In this document: positions 12,613-21,162 of the stretch, piece after piece
Numbering within the stretch: the stretch's first letter is position 1
Layout: every line of letters begins with the position of its first letter
Source of the DNA: Eutreptiella sp. 'Long Island Sound 2002'
Taxonomy: Eukaryota; Euglenozoa; Euglenophyceae; Eutreptiales; Eutreptiaceae
DNA: 64,000 bases
NCBI GenBank assembly: GCA_964036045.1
Contig: OZ038387.1
Coordinates: 21,281,348-21,345,347 of the forward strand
Direction of reading: 5' to 3'
The notes under the pieces: generated by a model
The model's input: only the letters and a program-made list of their open reading frames with translations
Database searches by the model: none
Told to the model about the DNA's origin: nothing
Made by a program: the position numbers and the translations under genes

Positions 12613-13200
12613 GCGGACGTGTGGCCATTGAAACTCGGGTCGGTGGCTTTGGACCCCACCGCCATCAAGGTACAACACACCTCCCCGCTTACACCCCATT
12701 TGCACAACCCTCCTTCCCCCTCAAACAAAAGATGATTTGGTCCCTTGGGACACTTTCTAAGCAGTTGCCAATAAAAATGGTTGCAGGCAAACGGGGCACT
12801 GCGGACGTGTGGCCATAGCAACTCGGGGCGGTGGCTTCGGACCACACCGCCATAAAGGTACATCACCCTTCCCTGCTTACACAGCATTTGCACAACCCTT
12901 CTTCTCCCTCAAACAAAAGATGATTTGGTTCCTTGGGACACTTTGTAAGCAGTTGCCAATAAAAATGGTTGTAGGCAAATGGGCTAGTGCGGACGTGTGG
13001 CCATAGCGACTCGGGGCGGTGGCTTTGGACCACACCGCCATGAAGGTACATCACCCCTCCCTGCTCACACCCCATTTGCACAGCCCTTCTTCCCCCCCAA
13101 ACAAAAGATGACTTGGTTCCTTGGGACACTACCTAAGCAGTTGCCAAAAAAATGGTTGCAGGCAAATGGGGGGGCTCAGCATGGTACTCTTAGGAAACAA
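12613..13200. repeat. 188-bp tandem repeat, three units
   Basis: Units start with GCGGACGTGTGGCC at 12613, 12801 and 12989, exactly 188 bases apart, and contain CCGCCAT.AAGGTACA and AAACAAAAGATGA. Short open frames repeat with the array and are not genes. Confidence 0.9.
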
Positions 13201-13602
13201 AAGTAGTGTATGGCACGTGGTTTTACTCGTTGGGCGGAGCCTTAGAGGGGTATGCTGATGAGGCGGGCAAGGGGTTAGTATAGTCACACATAACGAGGTG
13301 GGGCGTTTCAAGGCAAGTGCGGACGTATGGTGGCTTTGGACCACACGGACACGAAGGTAGATCACTATTCCCCCTCCCTCCATGCTTTCACAGCCCTTCT
13401 CCCCTTGCAAAGAAAAGAGCTACCATCGGAGCGGAAGAGACGGGATGGGCTGAGGTAGGGGGGGTTAGCACGTTACTGTTAGACAACGCAAGTAGTGTGT
13501 GGTTCGAGGATGAGGGTTTTTTTGCTTGGTTGTGTTATGGGGTCGGGAGCGATTCGGAAATAGAATGTATTCGCCATTCGGGAAACTTGTGGGTCTCAGC
13601 CC
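13200..13602. other. Non-coding, with a diverged partial repeat unit
   Basis: A fourth, shortened relative of the 188-bp unit begins near 13319 (GCGGACGTATGG, then GGCTTTGGACCACAC). The remainder up to the dioxygenase stop codon shows no gene. Confidence 0.5.
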
Positions 13603-16446
13603 CTACACCCATGCCCTCAAGGACAAGCTGTATCGACCACAACATGGAAGCTCATGTGGCATGCTTCCATCAAATCCATACAGTGTGTTGTGGAGTAGTT
13701 CATACTCCTTCCCGTCCCATTGCATTACGCATGGTGGCCCAAAATGAAAGATGTACGTGGCACTCCGTTTGAAACGGCAGTCATCTATGTGGCGTCCAGC
13801 TGCTGCATTGTAGTTGTTGAAAACATTCCGCCAAATTGCATTGCCATCATGGAGATGGAGGGCAGTGAACATATCGGCTATGCCTGCGTGGAGCGGCAGT
13901 GTGTCCCCCCCTCCCTTGAAAATTTTTTGCGATGCGTTCATTTGCCACTTTGTTAGCGGTGTGTAGCGGGTTGCTAGGTCGTGCCATGCCAAGCCATTTC
14001 CGGTTGCAACTTTGACCGGTTCATTGAAAATAGTGTGCGGTGTGATGTCCATGGTGAATGAGTTGAGGAGTGGGATGTATTGCGAGTGTGAGTGGGAGTT
14101 GTAGTTTACGAGATTTTGTTCGATGGATGTAGTGATAGATGAATGTGCATGGCACCACGTGCACAATGTGGGGGTGATTTGTGTTCCATGTTGGTGCGTG
14201 AAGGTGTTGCATGTTGCGGTGTGGGGGACGAGGCCGTACAAAAATGTCATGAGTGAAGCGCCCATAGCCATGTGTTGGCAATGTGTCAACATTGCCGGGT
14301 ACAAGGCTTGGAAGAGGCCTAGTGTCAAAGTGTAGCGTTTGTTGCCTGTGGTGAGTGCACTTCGCATTTTGCACGGGACAGCGGTAAACAGTTCTAGTTC
14401 CCATGCATGTAGGGGTCGACATTGTACATTGCCATAGATTACGGGGTCAAGTGCCTCCTGAAAAGGGAACCCTTGCAGGTGTGCTGGTACTGGAAAGGCC
14501 AAGATGTTGGTGAAAATCCATGTGCAATCAGGATGTAGAAAGCGGCCCAATGTTGCAGGCACGGGGCAACCGAGCCGATTTGCCAGATCGGATTGGATGG
14601 ATGCCAAGATGTGTGGTTGTAGGAGTGTTGTTTGAAGGAAAACCTTATCCATTGGCATCCACGTACATATGACCCAGTCAGTTGTTGAATGGGGAGGTGC
14701 ATCCGCCGTGAACTGGGGCAGTTCTTGTGCGGTATGTACGCGGGTCAGGGGGATAGGTTGCCCTGTTGCTACTGCAGCAAGTGCATCCATCAAGTGCTTA
14801 ACTTGCTGGCGGTCCTTCCACTTTCCAATCTCACCCACGATGAACAGACCGTGCCTTGCTCGGGAACATGCTACGTACTGTCGTGCATTGGTAGCAAAAA
14901 ACCCGGGATTTTCAGATGCAAGGGTTAGGATGACAATGTCCGCTTGTTTGCCCTGAAATCGTCCAACCGTGTCAATGTGTGCCACCCCCGGGTGCGAACC
15001 AAACACCGCCTTATTCAAGCGGTTTTGTTCAAAGTGGTTGGCAAGTATTGCGATGGATTTGCCCTTCCACCGGTCTTGTCCCCACGCAAGAATGTCTTGC
15101 ACATATCGAGTTGATTTTGTGCAGAAAGACGATGTGGGGACGCGAGGAGTGAATGTTGCACAAGTGAGGTTGAACATTTCATTCACTGGCGTGTCTTCTT
15201 GGTCAATGGACGTGTCCACCAAGTGAATGCTTGTGTCTCCCGGCATAGGAGCAGTGGCGGTTTCGGGTGCATGTCCAATCATATGCCCACAGAACACAGT
15301 ACTGACAAAGTTTGTGAGTACTTCCGTCATCCGATGCTGCTCCGTGATGATCGAGTGGGGAATGATGCCGGCTCTTCAAACATCAAGGCCACTAACCTGC
15401 GCAAGGTCAACCAGTTGGGCGATGTCGTCCTTGCTTATGCGGAGGGGTAGTGCCATATCTGAGCGCAAATGTGTGTGTGGCGGCAATTGCAACGGATCCC
15501 CCAAAAAAGTGGTATTCTGGGCACATGTTGTTAGTGCCACGGATTGTGGGAGGTTGGTGCGGCTTGCCTCATCCACGATGTGGTGGTGGAAGAACAGGGC
15601 TTGTAACTTTGGACTTAAGGAAAGGGCATTTGTGGTGAAAACGAACATGGCGTCGGACAGGACATCTTGCACTGTGCATCGCAGTCTCTCTGCGAGTGCA
15701 TGTGCGCATAGTTTGTGATTGATGTTTCCCGTGGCCCGTTGCACTTTGGAGTAGAGGCGCACCACTGCCGGGGCACTGAGACTGCTCTTTTCAGCCCAAC
15801 TGGTACACAAGGCATCCACAAGCGCATTTGTGGGACCCGTGACTAGGGTGCAGTGGCCTGCTAGAAAGCGAGCCTCCATGATGGCCATTGCCACATGTGA
15901 TTTACCGCAGCCTGCCGCCCCGGTTATTGAGCTAAACCTTACGGACATGCTTGTGTTGAAGGCCGCTGCCTGGGATGGCTCCAGATGGAGCCTTGATGCC
16001 ACAAGCGGCAAGATGTCCGGTGGTACAGGGCTCTGTGCGATGTTCCCAAAGCCGGTCGCCATTATGTCCAAAAAGTGCAACGGGGCGCGCTTTTCGTTGA
16101 GGGCTTCTAGTATCCACTCATCCGGTAGCATATTGGGGATGTACGTGATGTCGTATTCACCGTTGGGGATGTTGTCATCGTCAAATTGCAGTCTCACAAC
16201 ATCCTCGTTAACGGTGATTGCTGCCCCCTCCCACACATTGCTGCCACTTGTGATGCGGGACCCGTCATCTTCAAGAAATTCCTGTCTTCCCCATTTCTCG
16301 ATCCATGTCGTGCATTCTTCCATCGAGGAGGAAAATTTCAACACTTGTTGGGATTTGGTTGTGGCAGCAAGGTGGCTTGTGGCATCCATTGATGCGTGCT
16401 GTAAGCGAATAATGGATGGTAGGCTGAACTTTGGAGTGGTGGCCAT
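13603..16446 (-). pseudogene. UPF1-like SF1 helicase fused to an AlkB-like 2-oxoglutarate/Fe(II) dioxygenase, one in-frame stop
   Basis: The likely start is the ATG at 16446, the first ATG after the shared leader motif. The reading frame then runs 947 codons, interrupted only by a TGA at 15378-15376. Helicase motifs appear in order: Walker A GAAGCGKSH (~residue 173), Walker B VDEASRTNLPQ (~288), FLGDPLQLPP (~308), the Q-Y/H-RM motif ITEQHRM just after the stop, GRFQGKQADIVIL (~495) and VACSRARHGLFIVG (~520). The C-terminus has the dioxygenase signature: GRHIDD (HxD iron ligands, ~884), MPHELP (distal His, ~929) and RYSLSLR (2-oxoglutarate-binding Arg, ~940). Such proteins unwind nucleic acid and oxidatively demethylate it; the substrate is unknown. 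The TGA looks like a CGA-to-TGA transition, because everything after it is conserved in the same frame. Neighbours are the GRF protein (upstream) and the Helitron genes. Confidence 0.85.
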
Positions 16447-16481
16447 TGTGTTTAACCCAAAGAGTGTGCAAAAGAACGAAG

Positions 16482-16500
16482 GTAACTCGGTTAAGAGTAC
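16482..16500 (-). promoter_or_regulatory. Shared leader motif, helicase-dioxygenase gene
   Basis: Core GTACTCTTAACCGAGTTAC, an imperfect dyad (GTACTC / GAGT-T-AC), lies 35 bases upstream of the ATG at 16446. Conserved flanks AGGT (before) and CTTCGTT (after) extend the match to about 30 bp. The same element lies before two other ORFs. It may be a promoter, a 5'-UTR element or a leader; sequence alone cannot decide. Confidence 0.75.
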
Positions 16501-16610
16501 ACCTGTAGATGCAGCACTCAGTTGTGTTCCACAATAATCACCTATGAATGAGAGCATGAACAAATGGGCCGCAACATCACGACCATTTGGTGTTTGTCGG
16601 ACCGGCACAA

Positions 16611-16928
16611 CTAAAAGTTGACTGTATTGGTAGCCTTTTTGAAATCCAGAATCACATATGAGCCATGTTCCGTTTTGGTGGGCGTGGGATCAATAGCTTT
16701 GGGAACGCGCACGATCCTCACATAGTGCTTGCTTTCGGTTCGTTTGGCTTCCTCATCGGTGGAGGTGTTGGCTGGATTGTGATTGAGCATCATTTCATTG
16801 GTATGGAGGATTGAGCCTATTGGAAGGAGCGGGGGGCCTTCATATTTGAGTGTGACCGAATTTGCATCTGCGGAACCCGTCACCCCGTTGTGCACAATGA
16901 TGACTATTGATGCGGTGGTTTCATACAT
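16611..16928 (-). CDS. Small unknown ORF, third frame of the GRF gene region
   Basis: An ATG at 16928 overlaps the stop of the preceding frame (TGA at 16923-16921) and opens 105 codons ending just before the leader of the helicase-dioxygenase gene. I recognise no domain. The middle is Asn/Thr/Glu-rich and the C-terminus has ..YVRIVRVPK.. and ..YVILDFKK.., which look like beta strands. It is in the same frame as the GRF zinc-finger ORF but separated from it by a segment open in another frame. It could be a separate overlapping gene or the C-terminal part of one protein broken by indels. Confidence 0.4.
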   Translation of the reverse strand: MYETTASIVIIVHNGVTGSADANSVTLKYEGPPLLPIGSILHTNEMMLNHNPANTSTDEEAKRTESKHYVRIVRVPKAIDPTPTKTEHGSYVILDFKKATNTVNF

Positions 16929-17211
16929 TGTGATTGGGATAGCTTGTTTGATTTTCCATAGCCATTGAGCTTGGCAGCGATGGTTGTTTGTTGGGGGAGG
17001 TCATAAAGAGGCTTGTACGACGGATTTTGGGTTCCGGAGATTGTGGTACCTCTTGCCGTGGCGATTGTGATGGCGATGCCGCTGGTGTAGTTTGGCTCAG
17101 GGGTGTATTTTCCGTCACCTCCGAATGTTGTCGCTCAAGCTTGAATCCACACATCTTATTTCTCGGTGTTGTGTTTCTGGTTTTTGCGTTGCGCCGCGAA
17201 TAAAATTGCAC
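16921..17211 (-). CDS. Pro/Ser-rich middle segment, probably continuation of the GRF protein
   Basis: This frame has no ATG at its left edge (it opens through GTG at 17211). It begins exactly at a run of six G after the GRF finger, where one added base would join it to that ORF. It encodes a Ser/Pro/Thr-rich, basic, probably disordered stretch (SPSQSPRQEVPQSPEPKIRR) and ends overlapping the ATG of the next ORF. I infer a linker of a single frameshifted gene. No domain is recognisable, and a homopolymer sequencing error is equally possible. Confidence 0.4.
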   Translation of the reverse strand: MQFYSRRNAKTRNTTPRNKMCGFKLERQHSEVTENTPLSQTTPAASPSQSPRQEVPQSPEPKIRRTSLFMTSPNKQPSLPSSMAMENQTSYPNHNV

Positions 17212-17474
17212 CCCCCACCATACTCATTCCAACACTTGAAGGTGTACCGGCCATCCCAGTCTTTGAGTTGACAGGGTACCCCACAAGAGCAATCGGGCCA
17301 GTCGTGTGGTACGTGCTTCGGGGGTTCTGTCCATTGGAAACTGCCTTGGTGACGATCTCCGGGCTTGCTCTCGGGACAGCATAGGAATTTTCGTTCGTAG
17401 TTCTGGTTGGATGTTCCGCTGACTTTCTCTTGTAGTGGTGTGTGGCAAACGGGGCATGTTGGAGGGTCCGACAT
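17115..17474 (-). CDS. Small protein with GRF-type zinc fingers
   Basis: The ATG at 17474 is the first one downstream of the shared leader motif. The 119-residue product starts with CPVCHTPLQ, then SGTSNQNYERKFLCCPE and GSFQW, the Cys-x-x-Cys ... Arg-x-Phe ... Cys ... Phe-x-Trp pattern of GRF zinc fingers, at about residues 7-50. A second, similar block follows (CSCGVPCQLKDWDGRYTFKC, then GCNFI, ~62-95). GRF fingers bind single-stranded nucleic acid in repair enzymes and many transposon proteins. The tail runs into a frame change at a six-G run near 17211-17216. Its position between the Helitron genes and the helicase-dioxygenase suggests an accessory single-strand-binding role, which is inference. 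Confidence 0.65.
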   Translation of the reverse strand: MSDPPTCPVCHTPLQEKVSGTSNQNYERKFLCCPESKPGDRHQGSFQWTEPPKHVPHDWPDCSCGVPCQLKDWDGRYTFKCWNEYGGGCNFIRGATQKPETQHREIRCVDSSLSDNIRR

Positions 17475-17545
17475 TGTAGCAGTGCTTGTAGGACGCGTTG
17501 CGATGGAGATCGTTTGAGCCTTGATGAGTATTGAATGAAACGAAG

Positions 17546-17564
17546 GTAACTCGGTTAAGAGTAC
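17546..17564 (-). promoter_or_regulatory. Shared leader motif, GRF gene
   Basis: Identical 19-base core to the copy at 16482-16500, with the same AGGT and CTTCGTT flanks. The first downstream ATG, 71 bases on, is the GRF ORF start. Confidence 0.75.
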
Positions 17565-17585
17565 ACCTGTATATGCAATACTCAA

Positions 17586-18364
17586 CGAGGCTAGGCAAAA
17601 AAGCTGTAGATAGTGGAAATGAAGGTGGTCATGCTACCTAAAAGTCCTTTTGCATTGGATCCATATTCACTATCTTGTCCTCCTATGGGTTCCAACGGCG
17701 TGTGACGTTGTGACATGCAATGACGTGGTGTGACCCTTACGGGGGAGGTGCATATGTGTTGCAGCAATGGAAGCGTCATTTCGTTGAAGCCGGTTTTGGC
17801 ACGGATTACTTGTGGAACACACTGTTTGGCTCACGTCTGATGGCGTTGGACCAATGTTGTGATTGTGGACTGCCCTTTTTCCGACTTCTTTCTTTACCAT
17901 GCGTAATGCACAAAGCAATGGCAACGAGTTTACAATGCAGCCTAACAAAGAAACGGGCACGGCAAGGCACGGAATAAGAACCCCCACCCACCGCGTCACC
18001 TCTTGCATGCTTACCCTTTAATATGTGCTAGCCGCATCACACCAGGACCTTGTGGGATGTATTTTTGATGGCATGGGAGGTGATTTCCTTATAGGCCTAT
18101 TGTGGGAATGATTGAGGGTTGGTTAGTTGTTGTGTGGTTCCTGCTTGACACGTTCCTTTGGATGGGGTCCACGTCTTTGGTGGCACGGAAAATTCGGCGC
18201 ATTGGTGGGGCAGCAATCCTTTACATGTACAGCGGTCCACCATGTATGATGCACCACGAGACGGCAAGGTGTATGCAATGCACCACAACAAACTGGTCGG
18301 ACATGGACAGAAAGATCTTTGTGTATTCAATGTGGACATTATTGGGGGCACAATACACTTTTTA
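17586..18364. other. Non-coding spacer
   Basis: Between the GRF leader and the 85-bp minisatellite I see no gene, motif or repeat I can support. Short open frames on both strands lack recognisable domains. Confidence 0.45.
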
Positions 18365-20830
18365 GAGCGGGGTGGGCAATAAGAAGTGTCCTGAGGGGCC
18401 CGAAGGGCGGACTGGCTACTTAACCGCGGCTGTTGTGGGGATTGGGACATTTTTAGAGTGGGGAAGAGGAACAGATATGGCCCACTGGTGGGCTGAGTGG
18501 CTACATAACCCTTGTTGTCTTGTCCCCAATGCTCAGCACGGGGACAAAATCAGAAATGGCCCACGTGGGCAAAGTGGCTATATCACCCCTGCCTTTCCCG
18601 GGGATCACCACCTCTTCAAATCGCGGAAGAAAATCAGAAGTGCCCACGGGTGGGCAGCGGGGGTGTCTTGGGGGTACCCAACTCTTTAGAACGGGGAGAA
18701 AATTCTGCAGTGCCCCATTGGTGGGGTAACTGGCTACGCAAGTTTTGCCACCCGGGGGGTCCCCAACTCTTCGGAGGGGGCAGGGAAATCACAAACGCCC
18801 ATTGGTGGGCAGAGTAGGCACATTACCTTTGCTGTCTGAGGGGTTCCCAACTCTTTAGCGCGGGGAGGAAAATCCGAAGTGACCTACTGGTGGGCCGAGT
18901 GGTTACATAACCCCTGCAGTCTTGGGGGTTCCGCATTGTTTAGAGCGGGGAGGAATATCAATAGAGGCCCAATGGTGGGCGAAGTGGCGAGACTACTCCT
19001 ACCGTATGGGGGTCCCCAACTCATCACAGCGCAAAGGAAAATTTGACGTTGCCCACTTGGGGGCCCAGTGCCTACGTAACTCCTGCCGTCTTGGGGGTCC
19101 CCACCTCTTCAGGGCGGGGAGGATTATTTGAGGTGCCCCATTGGTGAGTGGAGTGGCTACATAACCCTTGCTGTCCCGGGGGTCCCCAACTCTTAAAAGC
19201 GTGGATGGAAATCGGAACTGCCCATTGTTGGGTGGAGTGGCTACATAACCCCTGCCGTCTTGGGGATCCCCAGCTCTTCACAGCGGGGTGGAAAATATGA
19301 CGTGGGCTAGGTGGCTACATAACCCTTGCCGTCCAGGGGGTCCCGGACTCCTCAAAGTGGGGAGGGCAATCACAGGTGCCCGTTGGTGGGCGGAATGGCT
19401 ACATAACCCCTGCCGTCTTGGGGGTCCCCAACTCTGCAGAGCGGGGAGGACAATGTGTGGTGGCCCACGGGTGGGCGGAGTGGCTACATAACCCCTGCCG
19501 TCTCGGGGATCCCCAACTCTTTAGAGCAGGGATGAAAATGTGCGGTTGCCCATTGGTGGGCGGAGTGGCTACATAACCCCTGCCGTCTAGGGGGTCCCCA
19601 ACGCCTCTGAGCGGGGGGGGGAAATTAGAAGGGCCCATTGGTGGGCGGAGTGCCTACATACCCCCTACCATTTGAGGGCTCCCCAACTCTTCAAGGTGGG
19701 GAGGGAAATAAGGAGTGCTTATTGGTGGACGGAGTGCCTACATAACCCCTACCATCTCGGGGTCCTCAACTCGTCAGATTAGGGAGGGACATCAGAAGTG
19801 CCAATTGGTGGACGGAGCGTCTGCCTAACCCCTGCCGTCTAGGGGGCCCTCAACTCTTCACATTGGGGAAGGAAACCAAAAGTGCCCATTTGTGAGCGGA
19901 GTGGCTACATAACCCCTGCCGTCTCGGGGGTCCCCAACTCTTCAGAGCGGGGAGGGAAATCAGGAGTGCCCATTTGTGGGCGGAGTGGCTACATAACCCC
20001 TGCCTTCTAGGGGGTCCCCAATGCTCAGCACGGGGATCAAATTAGAAATGGCCCACATGTGGGCACACGGGCTACCTAACCCCTGCCGTCTCGGGGGCCC
20101 CCAGTGCTCAGCACGGGGACAAAATCAGAATTGGCCCACATGTGGGCATAGTGCCACCGTAGCGCATGCCGTCTTGGTGGTCCCCAATGCAAAGCACGGG
20201 GACAAGTTCACAAATGACCCACATGTGGGTGCCGGGCACCTCCGAACTGTTTTGTATGCGGCCCAGGTGTGGTCCGAAGTTTCGCACCGGTCCTCAACTC
20301 TTCAGATTAGGGAGGGACATTAGAAGTGCCAATTGGTGGACGGAGTATCTGCCTAACGCCTGCCTTCTAGGGGGCCCTCAACTCTTCACATCGGGGAAGG
20401 AAACCAGGAGTGCCCATTTGTGGGCGGAGTGGCTACATAACCCCTGCCGTCTCGGGGGTCCCCAACTCTTCAGAGCGGGGAGGGAAATCAGAAGTGCCCA
20501 TTTGTGGGCGGAGTGGCTACATAACCCCTGCCTTCTAGGGGGTCCCCAATGCTCAGCACGGGGACAAAATTAGAAATGGCCCACATGTGGGCACACTGGC
20601 TACCTAACCCCTGCCGTCTCGGGGGCCCCCAATGCTCAGCACGGGGACAAAATCAGAATTGGCCCACATGTGGGCATAGTGCCACCGTAGCGCATGCCGT
20701 CTTGGTGGTCCCCAATGCAATGCACGGGGACAAGTTCAGAAATGACCCACATGTGGGTGTCGGGCACCTCCGAACTGTTGAGTATGCGGCCCAGGTGTAG
20801 TCCGACGTTTCGCACCGCCCCTACCCTGGA
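18365..20830. repeat. 85-bp minisatellite array, about 29 diverged units
   Basis: Units carry GGCTACATAACCCCTGCCG, then a GTCTNGGGGGTCCCCAACTC segment and a GCCCATTGGTGGGCGGAG segment. GTGGGCGGA starts fall at 19386, 19471 and 19556, giving an 85-base period. Near the right end a ~527-bp segment is duplicated (CCCCAATGCTCAGCACGGG near 20025 and 20552). It lies between the GRF leader and an orphan leader, so it may have replaced a gene. Related 43-bp arrays occur at 43.8, 59.9, 60.8 and 61.1 kb. Confidence 0.92.
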
Positions 20831-21162
20831 ATAGGATAGGGTGTCATCGGCTTGGGTATTCGTTGATAGTGATATTGGGACCCTTAGGAGGGTCTTGCGA
20901 CCGGCGATAATGGGGTGAGGGACCACCATGGGACATTATGGTTGCGCATTTATTTAATTGCGGCAATTCGCGGTGGTGGTGCTAAACGGATGTAACTATT
21001 GGCAATTTACCGGCAAAAATCCTTACACGAACAGACACCTTGCCAACCAGGAACTGGACTTGGAGAAGAAACGAAGGTAACTCGATTAAGAATACACCTG
21101 TTTTCCAAGTACATTTGTAGAGCACATTGTGACGCATTAAGTGTTGCCATCCTATCAATGGG
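20831..21162 (-). other. Non-coding remnant with an orphan leader
   Basis: Holds a leader-motif copy at 21077-21095, but no open frame follows it toward lower coordinates. The first ATGs lead to short frames that stop near the array edge. I read this as the 5' remnant of a lost gene. Confidence 0.5.
21077..21095 (-). promoter_or_regulatory. Shared leader motif, orphan copy
   Basis: Core GTATTCTTAATCGAGTTAC differs at two positions from the GRF copy and keeps the AGGT and CTTCGTT flanks. It sits just downstream of the helicase stop codon and faces the minisatellite, with no gene behind it. Confidence 0.7.

Noticed and set aside
15376-15378. TGA as a reassigned sense codon
   Set aside because: TGA appears to terminate the three-exon gene at 62075, and the LINE has TAG as well as TGA inside frames, as expected of ordinary decay.
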